Shown here: piece after piece, positions 1 through 11,638 of the stretch | How the letters are laid out: each line of letters begins with the position of its first letter | Position numbering within the stretch: position 1 is the first letter of the stretch | NCBI GenBank assembly: GCA_001632425.1 | Contig: KV425597.1 | Coordinates: 153,724-217,723 of the forward strand | DNA: 64,000 bases | Direction of reading: 5' to 3' | From: Neolentinus lepideus HHB14362 ss-1 | Lineage: Eukaryota > Basidiomycota > Agaricomycetes > Gloeophyllales > Gloeophyllaceae | Notes under the pieces: generated by a model | Databases searched by the model: none | Seen by the model: only the letters and a program-made list of their open reading frames with translations | Told to the model about the DNA's origin: nothing | Position numbers and translations under genes: made by a program

Positions 1-759
1 CTATGTTGCCCAATATGCTGCTAGATCTGATGCAACTGGTACAGTGCAGCAGGAGGAACGTACTAAGCAGGAACATGTTGTGTCTTCTCGTTCTAACCGT
101 GCCAATGCTCGTCGGCGCGCGCAAGGCCTCGAGGAAATGAATGATCTTCAACGCGCGATTGCCTTGTCCAAGGGAGAATCTGCCGCTGCGGATGTGACCT
201 TGAAGTTCAACCAACTGCAGTCTCGCAAAAAGCAACTTCGTTTTGCTCGCTCACATATCCACGATTGGGGCTTGTTTGCGATGGAGAGAATCTCCAAAGG
301 AGACATGGTCATCGAATATGTGGGAGAGATTATTCGAGCGCAAGTGGCTGATAAACGCGAGAAAGCCTATGAACGTCAAGGCATTGGTAGCAGTTATCTA
401 TTTCGTATTGATGAGGACTTGGTGGTGGACGCGACGAAGAAGGGCAATCTTGGGTACGTTTCCTTTCGCGGTGACATTGTTCCGTTGCTAATTCAGGTAC
501 AGACGCTTGATCAATCATTCATGCGACCCGAATTGTACTGCGAGGATCATCACTATCAATGGCGAGAAAAAGATAGTAATTTATGCTAAGCAGGATATTG
601 AGCTTGGAGATGAGATTACTTATGGTGGGATTTCCTTTGCATGTCTACTACGTTACGCCATTCTAACCGTCCGAATCTGCAGATTATCATTTCCCTATTG
701 AGCAGGATAAGATCCCTTGCTTATGCGGTTCGGTCAAATGTCGAGGCTATTTGAACTAG
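1..759 (+). CDS. SET1: SET1-type histone H3K4 methyltransferase, 3' end
   Basis: Catalytic end of the COMPASS methyltransferase that methylates histone H3 lysine 4 in the nucleus. The gene enters from the left edge, so only about 216 codons are seen. The order is an Arg-rich N-SET stretch ([18 protein letters not shown]), then the SET domain with [16 protein letters not shown] and the cofactor/catalytic NHSCDPNC, then the post-SET cysteines [13 protein letters not shown] that end the protein, as in the family. Three exons fit in frame: to 453, 503-624 and 683-759, with introns of 49 and 58 bases (GT-AG). Splicing restores the expected [15 protein letters not shown] and [11 protein letters not shown]. 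Family assignment is secure from the SET plus post-SET arrangement; SET1 rather than another SET protein rests on the N-SET motif. Confidence 0.93.
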
Positions 760-3626
760 ATATCGTATTCTGCACTGCGTACTTGTCATACCCTTGTCAT
801 ACCCTCATCTACTGTCGCTCGTCTGTCAAGCTGCATTGTCATCGCATATATATATTTGTATTGTCCAAGCGCATATTTTTCGATAATATCATCATCATCA
901 TGTATCCATTGCACTGCGACGTAGTCTCTCGGCTCTGCTTCGATACATATGAAATAACTTGGATGAAGTGAGTACGGCATTTTTCGAAGTCCCGAGCACA
1001 GATGGCCTTGACCATATTGGGTGAGCACCCGGGACATCGGATCGACAAATGTCAAGAAGCTTCGAACACGTCCGTGGTGCTGAGCAGCATAGGTGCAGAA
1101 AGTCGAGGAAATACACTGGAACACCATCGTTTGGATCCCAGATTATCGACAGCGAAGTGGGTTAATTTTGAGCGTATATCCTTGTCTTCGTTCCTCAGGC
1201 CACTGGACTCGTAACCATGGGCGCTGATATGAATTCAGATCTAGCAGGACACGTAAGAAAGGGATGCCCACAAGGCTCTATTGATACGTGCCACCGTGAG
1301 TTAGGAACCAGATGTCGCCACATCCACACGAAAAGTTATTATGTGAACGTTTTTCTGAGGGCAGAGACCTATTCTTGTCAGCGTAGGACACTATTAGAGA
1401 ACACCAACGTACGTATAGACGATCAGTCAATTTTAGGCCTCGATCGTCTTGGGATTACTTACATATTCGCAGAAGCAAGGTTCGCGACTTTCAGAGACCC
1501 TTGAGACGGCTAGGAAGAGTATGCCATGTGCGCAGGAGAGCAGTCGGAGACGGTCTGTCTGCACCCTGTGGGACACGTTGTGGAAGTGTTAAGTTCCATT
1601 ATGCTTTCACCTGAGCTTTAGTAACGCCTCACACAATCACATACGGGTGCCGCCAGAATCCATGACAGCGGCTCATCTACATTCCAGGGCCTTGTGATGC
1701 CTCCTTATGAAGGTTTGACAGTGACAGACGCAGTCTCGACGAGTGGCAGTCATGAAGCAATACACGAGACGAGTAATATTCGTACAATCGCCCCAGGGAA
1801 TAAGGAGATCCTCGGCACATCGACACGTGAGCCACCCATTCGTAGGGACCGAACGGACGTCCCTCACAGCGATCCACGCACGAAGACCGTAGGCCTGGAA
1901 AGCAAGACTCTTTGTCCACGGAGAGCACCGTCTTTGCGAGGCGTCTGCAGCAAGCAAACATTCCCAAGGGAAGCCTCCGTGCGACGAAGACCGCCATGGG
2001 GTTACAGGTAGACCAGTATCTCTGATGCAACGCAGCATGTGTCGAAGTTCGAAAAGGTAGGATTAGCTATGCCGTCTCAGATGTCGGTGTCCATCGTGGA
2101 CGTGGATCTTGCCATAAATGATCCACGGGCAACCTGGACTCATTGGCGCGTGCAGACACGCGGAGCGACTGACGCTATCTTCATCAACCGTAACGCCATC
2201 CGGACAGTTGTCTCGTCGTGCCATAGCGATAGCCAGAACTCCATAGCTGCCGACAGGACAAGGCTGATCGCTATCTGGTTTATTCTCAATCTGCTGGACT
2301 TCGGTGAATAACTGCAGCAGAGGTTCTCAATAGCAAAAGATGCAAGATCTAAGGAATGTAAGAAGGATAGCGCATAGGACCAACAGCGACCACTCACCCG
2401 TAATAATTGACAGAAAATATCGGTTTGTGCACTGCACGACCAAGGCGAGCCTCAACAGAGGGAATAGCCATTATCAGGCAGGTAAGCCCTGGTGATATGA
2501 AGGCTGGGATATTTCCATGCCCTTCAGTACGTCTTTCCTGCCTCAACATTCATCAAGGCCAAACCTGCTCGAGACCCACTAATCAATCTCAGGATTCCAC
2601 GGCGGTGCAAAAGCCTATCCGTATCATGATCGAGTCCAGGTGATCATGGTCGATAATCAAGGCAGCACTTGACGACCGTCAAAGGAGCAGCCCGGGACCA
2701 CGGTCGAGCATACAGGACGCACTTTCATTTTGGATAAGCCTTAGCCTACGGCCTACTCGCAGACATCAGTGATGACACGGAGCAGATATGTCGCGGGTAA
2801 TTCCAAAGGTCGCATTGGCTACGATGCTAGATAGCAATTTTGTTCGGGGAGTGGAACAGAAGACAGGAAGACCCTTAGAGTTAATGCCGAACATAGAGCG
2901 CCGAGGTCGTACCGCCTCAAACCTGATGGAATCTCTGATTTTGCGCAGCAGATGCTATAAGTATTGCAAACGGACGACCGCCACGGTCAAGTCGCCGGGA
3001 ATGGTTCATCATGAGACTAGAGGAGGCGTGTCAGCTTCGGCAGCCTGAGTGATCAGATAACCCCCTTGGATATCAGGTGGTTTCCGGACTATGGAAAAAG
3101 TCGTTGCCCGCTGCCCCTCTGCGACAAGCTAAACCTGTCTCATTAAGTGATAGACATACTATACAACAGCCACAGACAGTGTCCGTTGACCAAAGGAAGT
3201 CGTAAACGGCCATATCGAAGATCGAAGGCCAAACTAGCTCGCACGAGTTCATAGCATGTGCCGCAGCTTGCCACGCCAGAGCAACGAATAGAATGATACA
3301 TAATTAGCGAAACAAACCAACTGCTTCACGCACAAGGTATATGATAATGATAGTTAAGAATATTTATCGTAGGTTGCTAGACATGAGGCTGGTCGGTGAA
3401 GTGCGAAGTCGAAGATGTTCCTATCTGGGCGGGCATCGACATGTCGTGCATGGAGGGATTTATATTGTTTGCCAGTGGTAGCGTTTCCATCTGATGCATC
3501 CGTTTCCGAGGAGGTACCGAGGAACCATCCTAATTCGTTGTATTAATATTATGTACAAATACTTCGCAAGCTGAGACATTACCTCATTGTCATGTGGCGT
3601 TTCTAGACTACAGTCAACACGTCGGA
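760..3626. other. Intergenic stretch without a supportable gene
   Basis: About 2.9 kb between the SET1 stop and the next gene's stop. Open frames here reach about 120 codons on either strand, but none shows a recognisable motif or joins a neighbour through plausible introns. A short tandem copy of TTGTCATACCC lies near 784-805. Base use is mixed rather than AT-rich. I see no tRNA, no terminal inverted repeat and no family relic. Confidence 0.4.
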
Positions 3627-5359
3627 TTAAACGGTGGACCATATTATAGACGCACCTTGGATCTGAGCTTGATCCCATGTCCTAATGTGTTTCCGCCCAT
3701 TCATGATCCTTTCTGTAGATGACATCTGAGGTGACGAAACGGACCTTGAAAGACTCTGTAAATGACCAAATTAAGACAAGACTTGAGGAAGGGAAGAGGA
3801 GGAAACCTACATGATCCATCAACCGTGCCTCGCTGGATTGGTAATGGTCGACTCTCATTGACTCCATCTGCGTCCAGTCAATGGGATGGTCCACGTGCCC
3901 GCTTGCCACACGGGCGTGTGAGGCAGCTGCAGCAGCCAGATGTGGATCAATCATGCCCTCGTTCCACGCCGGCATAGTCATCCGTTGATTGTTCAAACGT
4001 CGTTCGTCCTGCGCTCGAGGCTGGCTCGGTCCCGCCTCGGGCTGGTAATGGGACGGGCTCACCTGGCCGTTCAGGCTGGCTGAGTTTTGTTGAGGTGATA
4101 CATCAGATGGAAGCATACTCGTAGGGTTCACTTGCACAGGATACTGTCGTAAAAGCTGGGACACTGTACAACAAAGATGTTATCGAAATCGAGGTGAGGA
4201 AGAAATGATACGTACCTAGACTGGCATAATGGTCTACTAGGGAGTTCACGTCTTTCTGCAATGTCTCTTCCCTCCGTAGACACGTAGAGTATTGAGTGTA
4301 GGCGTTTTGAGTCTCCTGCTTGAGGCGTTGTAGATTTATACGGGCTTCTTGTAGTAATTGCCCTTCATGGTTGTGTTAAAAGACGGATCACCTCCCATAG
4401 AATAGGGTATGCTTACAGGCTGTATCAATTTTCTGAAGTCTAGAGGAAAAATTTGGGTTCGTCGATGTTGATAGAGCGCTCAGCATTGCTAGTCTTGCAG
4501 AAGGATCGGATGCAGTCCCGAAACCATGGCTAAGAGCGTTTTGCTCACTGCCGCCTGAAGGACGTGTTAGACATTGCTACTACGACAAGCAAGAATGACA
4601 TGCCTGTCTCGGGTCTGGCGCCTTGACTAAGGGCGTCCCACTTGGCCGTAGAGCTGCCTGCATCCCCTGATGGTTCTGGACTCTCCGAAGCTAGATCCTG
4701 AGATGAGAGGGCAGTTGGCAGGGGAGTCGGGGTGCACACCCCGCCAGCTTCTCGTAGGCGAGGGTTATGCGGGATGCCAGCTGTTTGGCGTTCCACAAAC
4801 TTTCTGAGAAAGGTGAGCTCCATATTATCGGGCATAATATAGGGTGGGCCGGGAATATCGCCCTTCTGCATGAGCATTTCGATATGAGACATAACTTTGT
4901 CCTTGAGCTGCTGCAGCCATTCGTGTAGCTCCATGTGATCCTGGTCCGCTCTCTGATCATAGTCTTGTCTCCTCCGCGCCTTCCTCCAATATGTTTTGGT
5001 AAGTTTGAGGGCAGCACTGACTTCATTGTCGAGAAGGCGATACCAGTCGCTTGCTTGTCGCGTGAGACGGACTTCGAGCACGCCAGGCTGAACCCGCAAC
5101 TGCAAAAGACATCGTCCGTCATCGTCTGGAAGACTAAGAACGCCCTTCTGGCCCTGATTGCCTCGCGTGGCGCCACGAGAGATATTCCCAAGCTCTGGCC
5201 AGGGCAAGTCATCCATAACTTGCGGCGTTGTCAGGATGATACGGAAGCCTAGTTTGACAGAAGCTCGGAGCTGGTGAGGGGGTATATAAGACCAGAAGGA
5301 ACGACGGGGTATCAAATGGGTGCTAGTTAAGGGCCATACAGGCTCAAATAAAATGATGG
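3627..5359 (-). CDS. Unrecognised coiled-coil protein
   Basis: I do not recognise this protein. Reading leftwards, a long exon (about 5359 down to near 4600) encodes a Trp-rich N-terminal part (SFWSYIPPHQL, DWYRLLDNEVS), then a charged helical segment around YWRKARRRQDYDQRADQDH and HEWLQQLKDKV. A second exon follows near 4550 (GSEQNALSHGFG). A third, near 4250, is strongly coiled-coil (QEARINLQRLKQETQNAY). A Pro/Gln/Ser-rich exon near 3800-4160 and a last exon ending in IIWSTV* complete it. Borders look like GT-AG introns, except that the first intron may start with GC. The frame stays open from the long exon up to an AG acceptor at 5359 with no ATG, so at least one upstream exon is probably missing from this call. 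Mixed disordered and helical content suggests a nuclear or scaffold protein, but that is only a guess. Confidence 0.55.
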
Positions 5360-5790
5360 CTGAGATGGGACTGATGCAACGTTAGCTGATGCGTAACCGG
5401 AGGTTTATGGGAGTGTCTGCCAGAATTTTACTCTGCCACCCATCTTCACATACACAACCGGGGAGATCTGCATCGATACATCCCGCGCAGAAGCTGAGAA
5501 GAAGGCACACTTTCTCATGCCTTCAAATTTATCCATCACCGAATCATCAATTGAACTGTTCGTTGTCTGATCTGACTGGCTACTTCCGGGTTTCCCACAG
5601 TAACTGCCCTTATACACCGAAATACAAGACTTATTCGAGAATGGTATTAAGAGCCTGCCGGGCTGGCTACCACGGTCTCCTCTCACATCCCGAGCTACCG
5701 AACCTGATAGAAACGTTACCGTCCCCTTATTCTCCCGTCCTCTGCCTGACGCTGTTGCATCACTTGCTCCGGGCGTCGGGCTACACGGTC

Positions 5791-7992
5791 TTACGCCGAG
5801 AAGTCCACTCCTTGAGCCAGAGGTGCTTTATCAGAAAAATTGATCGTGCAAGCACTCCATCGCACATATTGTTTCCAAGCATCGCCTCCTGACTCCCGAC
5901 CCCTGCAAACAAACTGTCAGTGAGATGACGCATTTAGACCCGGTATTCTTACCATCCAGTGCTCTGTGTGCGAGACAGTCAGGACTGTGTCAGAACCATT
6001 GCATCACGCGAGTTGCTTCACCGACCTTGTTGCCGCCAAAGGCCGCCCCAATCTCCGCTCCGCTAGTGCCAACATTCACCTGCCGGTCTTCTTTCAACAA
6101 GGATTCCCCGATTATGCATCACAGCGCTCACGTTGACGATACCTGCATCAGAACCCTCAGGCCCGATCCATTTCCCGACTGTTCTCAGATCGCGCGTAAA
6201 AAGAGTGCTCGACAATCCCTGTGGAACGGCATTGTTCCATTCAATAGCCTGTTCAACGTCCTCGAACACGGCCGCACAAAGGACAGGTGCAAATGTTTCT
6301 GTGCGCCAGATCCTGTCCTTCGGGTCGGCAGACTTGGGCAATGCGATGGTAGGCTTGACAAAATTACCTTGATCCAAAGGAGGGGCATCGTACCGCTCGC
6401 CACCCGCGATGATCTCGGCGCCTGCGTCCCGTAGGTAACCCACAGCGTCGTGATATATACTGATGGCATTCTGCGTATGCAGAGGCCCTAGTAAGGTCTC
6501 CTTGGCAAGTGGATCACCCACGCGGACCGAACGGTAGAGCTTCTCCAGTTTTGCCAGGAACTCTGATGCGATATCGCGATGAAGGTAGAGTCTTCGCGTT
6601 GACGTGCATCGCTGGCCGGCGGTCCCAACAGCGCCGAAAAAAACAGCAGGCACTGCTAGGGACATGTCGGCGTCCGGCATGATGACGGCAGCTAGATTAA
6701 AACCGAGGGTAGGGTTATCTCGAGATCTGATTTGAGCCATCGACTATACCGCACCGTTGTTCCCGCCAAGCTCGAGCAGCACTTTGCCAAATCTAGACTG
6801 CACGACTTTACCAACTGCGCGCCCGACAGCTTCGCTACCAGTGAACGAGACTGTATCACGTCACGAGATGCCTCTGACTAGCTGCCTGTAACGGTCACGT
6901 ACCCATGTCAATGCCTTTGTCTTCAACAACGGCTTCGCCAACGTCTTTCCCACCAATGACCAAGCTGGCAACTGCGCCTGGAATACCATTTTCCTCCAGC
7001 ACACGAGACACGATTTTCGTTACTGCGATTGAGCATAGCGGCGTACTCGGTGATGGCTTCCAGAGCGTTGCGTTGCCCGCTGCCAATGACAAGGCCAAGT
7101 TCCTGAAGAAGACGTGAACACGAAACGCGTTTCCAGAGAATACAAGCTCATGACGTGAAGGGCGAAACTGACCATCCATACACTGCAACGGGGAAATTGA
7201 AAGCGGACAGAACGGCAACTACACCTAGTGGGTTCGGTACTATAACCCGAGTCAAACTGAATGAGGCCCCGTTCCAAATTTCACTCGTAGACGACTGATA
7301 CCTTCAACAATTGAATGGCCAGGGCGTTCTGAGCTGACCACCCGACCATTCATCATCCGCGATAGACCAACACCATAATCACACTAGAAGGTAGATGAGA
7401 AATCCAGTTCGCCACGTGCTACTTCATGAGGGACGCACGATATCGACAAATTCTTGAACCTCACCAATTCCTTCGGTTCTGATTTTTCCCATCTCAAGCG
7501 ATACAAGAGCACCCAGTTCATCACGCTAATCAAACATGAGCGCATATTTCATAAAGCGGCGACAAGAGCAGCCCGACCTTATTGGAAAGTGCATACCGAA
7601 TTTGTCGTAATATCTCGCCACGGCGCGGAGCGGGAACAGTCCTGAAGTAACGATAAGCATCGCGGGACTTAGCTAGAGCATCTCGCAGCTCTTCTGGAGT
7701 AGCCTAAACGAGTGCCCAGACTATCAATACACCGGCCAAATCCGTTTCCTGATTCAAGGTATTCTGTTTGACTCACGGATTTCACTCTCGCAAGAACCTC
7801 TCCAGTGGTCGGGCAGATGCTTTTGAGTACATCCCCTGAGCCTTTCCAACTTCCATCATAGACGCCGGACAATTCCTGGTCTGCAGTTGGAATGTCGACA
7901 GATGACAGCACGGAGGATGCTCTGCTAGACAATCTCCGAGTCCTGGCAAGCCATGCACTGTGCCTCGCAACTACCCTTCTTCCAACAACCAT
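5791..7992 (-). CDS. Mitochondrial aldehyde dehydrogenase, ALDH7 family
   Basis: NAD-dependent aldehyde dehydrogenase of the ALDH7 type, whose relatives oxidise alpha-aminoadipic semialdehyde or betaine aldehyde. The N-terminus ([20 protein letters not shown]) is Arg-rich without acids, like a mitochondrial presequence. Family blocks follow in order across about nine exons: [61 protein letters not shown], the Glu-bearing LLELGGNN, the nucleophile in [36 protein letters not shown] and [12 protein letters not shown]. It ends [10 protein letters not shown]. Every joint I tried gave GT-AG borders in frame, for example through YGW/NLALSL and [11 protein letters not shown], so the gene looks intact and full length. 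Yeasts lack this family but many basidiomycetes have it. Substrate cannot be decided from sequence. Confidence 0.92.
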
Positions 7993-7999
7993 ATCCGCA

Positions 8000-10900
8000 A
8001 CACTGGTGATGAGGTGGCAAGCTCGAAGCTACTCGGTCACCGGTCCCCGCAAAAGCGCATCTGCACCGTGATCCGTCCGGTCATTCGATCGCAATATAGA
8101 GTGCTGCCGGCAACGCCCAGTTACTTCCTTTTCTGACATTGCTTCTCCCGGCAGTAACCAATCAGATTCGAGCTTCTCAGTTCGTGGTTAACTCGGATTT
8201 CACGAGGGCTCGAGGGCAAGGGAAGCTAGGGCTAGTGGAACAAGTCCCCTCATGAAGACCTTTGCCTGAAGGCTATTATGTCATCTGGATACTTACTATA
8301 TCCTGGTACCACATATATTCGTCTAGAGACCTCGACATCAAGCTTTGGAACGTAATATCAGAAAAGAACTTCTTCCCTCCCAGGACACCGTGATTGTGAG
8401 ATATTGACTACTCTTTCCGCTATTCCACCCCTCGTCACCGGTAAGCATACTCCGGACCGGGGCCAGTGGGATGACTAGGGGTGAGGCGGCCCGGGGATCG
8501 CAGGTTGCAGCTCCGTGGAAGCAAGCTGCCTCAGATGTTCAGTATACTTTCATTACACCATGAGGCCCTATAGAGGGAGTGTACACTTTCCTGTGAATCT
8601 AGGCGATGTTCGATTTTGGTCATGGGCATTTGTGCGTTCGCTATGCCAAGTAACATACAACAAACGGTCTTAACCACAATACAAGGAAGCTGAGATGTTG
8701 TGAGACACTCTCAGTAACTCTACCGAATCTGCCAATGAGATACATTGACTAATTGTGAATATTGATGCACAGTAGCCTACAGTGCTATTGGAGTTCCTGT
8801 ACCATGAGATATAGTGTTTTCCTTGGGTAGAGACGTGTAATAGAGTAGACCGCTAGCAGACTGTGTAACAGATCAATAACATCATGAATCTTATCTCGTG
8901 GCCCGGTCAACAACATCGATCCGTGATCGCAGCTAACCAGGCGTCACTATAATCCTGAGTTGAGCCGAACCCAGCTAAAGTCCATTATTGAACACTGCCT
9001 TCCCTCCGTCTGTGTCAGCCATCTCGGCTCCGTAAACAGGCGACTGGTTGAGGAAGTTGTTGGGTAAAGTTAGGAACGGTTCGGGTACTGTCATCGTTCC
9101 GGCGTCCTAATGTACACCGCACAATCGCGAGCACGATCTTTCCTATCTCTTGTATTTCCATGTAAGCGCGTCAAGCGTGGAGGATCAGCACAAGTAAAAG
9201 AGCGCACAGCACGCGTAGCCAGTTTGCTGACAGTTCATGCTGCGAGTATCGCGGACTTGACGTGTCCAAGGTACGAGGTGACCCTTATATTTTGGCTCAT
9301 CATCGGCTCTTAGACTGAGGGCCTACCCGGCATCTCACGAAGCATGAAAATAGGAGTTTCCACTCCTGGCATTACCCAGGTCGGCCACGGATCTTGGGTA
9401 TCTATTCTGAGCACCAAACGTGGAGGCTGAAGGCGCGGGAGTGTGGAAAAGGCACAACACTCGAGTCGTTGGAAACGTCTGTGGACGCAGTTAGGGGCAT
9501 GTCATGGGGACTTACGACGTTGCTCGCTTACCCGCCGACGAAGCTCTGTTTGTGGCGAGAAGCGACGCGTAATATCTCGATGACCCAGCACCGCACGCAC
9601 GTTAGCGGGCTCCGGAAGAGGTTACAGGTGGCGGGATAGAATTCCGTTGCGCCCGGACGTTGGCAGTGATTTCGGGATGTGCCTAGACGAGAGCTTGAAG
9701 GTCATCAGTCCTGACATAATTAGGAGATAGAGTCGTTTCGCCGGTTCGGGAGCTCAATGTAGACCGCAGCGACAAAAGCAGAGCACCGGTGGAAGTTCAG
9801 CCACACAAAACGGAAATGGATCAGAACAAACAACAGCATATCAATCTGTCCTGAGTCGTTCAACTGGGTGGGCAGTATACGTATAAAGAGGCTGTGAACA
9901 GAATAGGAGATGTCGCTCCATGAATCAAAGCGGGGCGCCCGATACTGCGAAGAGAAGTGGGAGCTGACAAATTTTAATTAACGCGGGCCTGCACTGAAAC
10001 ACGCCGAGATGACCAGAGCCAATTAGTCCGTCGCGGTCACTAAAAAGGTCCGCGGAACGCAACGATCGGGCAACTGAATATCAAGATCGTGCTTGCGCTG
10101 TCAAGCGTTAGCTAGCATCAGTCCACAAGTGCGGGTGGGAGGGCGCTGTGATTCAAATGATGTCCAGATGAGAGTACACGACTGTCATGCAGGGCCCTCG
10201 CTCTGTGAGGTTTAAAGTAACGTACCAAAACCTTGGACTTGGCGCAAGGCGCGTAAGTAGATGATCGCTACTCCGGCGATGAAAGAATCGATGATTATCA
10301 CCTTTCTGAACGATGGTACAGCAAAATAATTCTCTGCACTACCGTTTGATTTCTCAGGACTTTCTAAGGGTCAGAGGCTTATCCCGGGCGGCTGGATAAA
10401 AGACCTTTGCGAGGCTCATGCATGAGACAATTTCGAAAAATAGCACCATGCTCAATTCCCAGTAGGTAACGGTATTGAAGTCTGGCTCTCTCCGGTCGAT
10501 GTGGAAGGGGTGATGATAAATAATGGGAAGTACGAGGCAAACAACGCAAAGACAGCGAGCCTCAAATTAAGTCAGTACACTTCGTAATCAAAGTGTGATA
10601 TATTGGTTCATGTGACTCACATTAGACTACTGAATGGGGGATTCGCACTGTCCTTTGTACGCAGAGGATGTCTGTTTATGGCTGAGTTGATCGCGAATAG
10701 CAGGTTCGGCCAAGCAAGATATCTAAGGCGCTGTGTAAGAGTGCCAAGTGTAAATTATGGAAATGACTTTGACGTACCTATTCTTCGTCACCATAATGAG
10801 ACCTGACAGAAACATGCCCGAGGCGGAGGCACCGTCTGTAGAGTTCAACAGTCAAGCACAGCACTAGATACGGCGACATGTTGCACACCGCTAGCATCTG

Positions 10901-11638
10901 CAATCCATGCCCTTGGAAAAGACAATCTTCGTTCTAACGAAGGGTCTCTTGGATCTTCGGCGTTGGACATCCTTATAAGCTTCCGTTGACCACAAGGCTG
11001 CGTGTTCTCGAAAGCAATGCCAGTGATCCTGACCCAGTCGGCAACTGCCGCGGCAGTTTAGTGCAAATAAATTTAGAAACTCAGTTATTCGGACCCCGAG
11101 GATAACTCCATGAACTTCGAGGCAATTCAGCGGTATTTGCGCTGGTAGATAAGCTAGAATAGAGGTAATTTTATATCATCTCATAGACTCTTCGCATTTC
11201 CGTGTGGAGCGCCCGTCTACTAGGGCCTTGGGATAGAAAAGTGCGGATGGACGAGCGCGGAAGTCTGTGTTATTCGAATGCGTATACCACAGATATTAGT
11301 AGTAGTTGCACAGAGAGTCTTATTATGAGACTAATCATACCGGCTAAAAGTGAAGTCGTGGAAGATTTGGGAGCTTGTATTAGCTCGCCCGATTCCAAAG
11401 TTCCAGGTCGACAAGGTTTCGGGTCCCAATGCAATTGCCAGATTGTGGCTGTGCTTACACCTGCGTGTTAACTGTCTGCAAGTACGCATCCTGCTCGACC
11501 ATAGTCTTCGTTGTCTTGCTTTATTTACTGGATTGGAAAGACTCTTGCTGAACCGAACTTGGGCGCTTATACCTTCATCTTTCTCCGGCAGCGCCCTTCA
11601 GCAAGTCTGCTCAGTGACCCATGTCGGGATGAACGCTC
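8000..11638. other. Long gene-free stretch (ALDH7 to IRE1)
   Basis: About 3.6 kb between the divergent starts of ALDH7 and IRE1. Open frames are under 90 codons except one of about 146 codons overlapping the IRE1 start in another frame. I find no family relic, no inverted-repeat pair and no tRNA B-box. Stops occur about as often as in random sequence on both strands. The last few hundred bases presumably hold the IRE1 promoter and 5' UTR, and 7993 to about 8200 that of ALDH7. Confidence 0.4.

Noticed and set aside
1673..2038. Open frames of 105-121 codons on both strands
   Set aside because: They overlap each other on opposite strands, show no motif and have no adjoining exon with splice signals. 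Such lengths occur by chance at this base composition.
5405..5686. Minus-strand frame (MDKFEGMRKCAFFSASARDV) as first exon of the coiled-coil gene
   Set aside because: The donor after KMGGR is in the wrong phase for the acceptors at 5359 and nearby, so it cannot be joined as read.
5389..5892. 167-codon open frame on the plus strand
   Set aside because: It runs antisense into the clear last exon of ALDH7 and has no recognisable domain, so it is a shadow.
10920..10975. Resemblance to 5.8S/ITS wording (GGGTCTCTTGGATCTTCGG)
   Set aside because: The conserved 5.8S core is absent and no 18S or 28S sequence flanks it.
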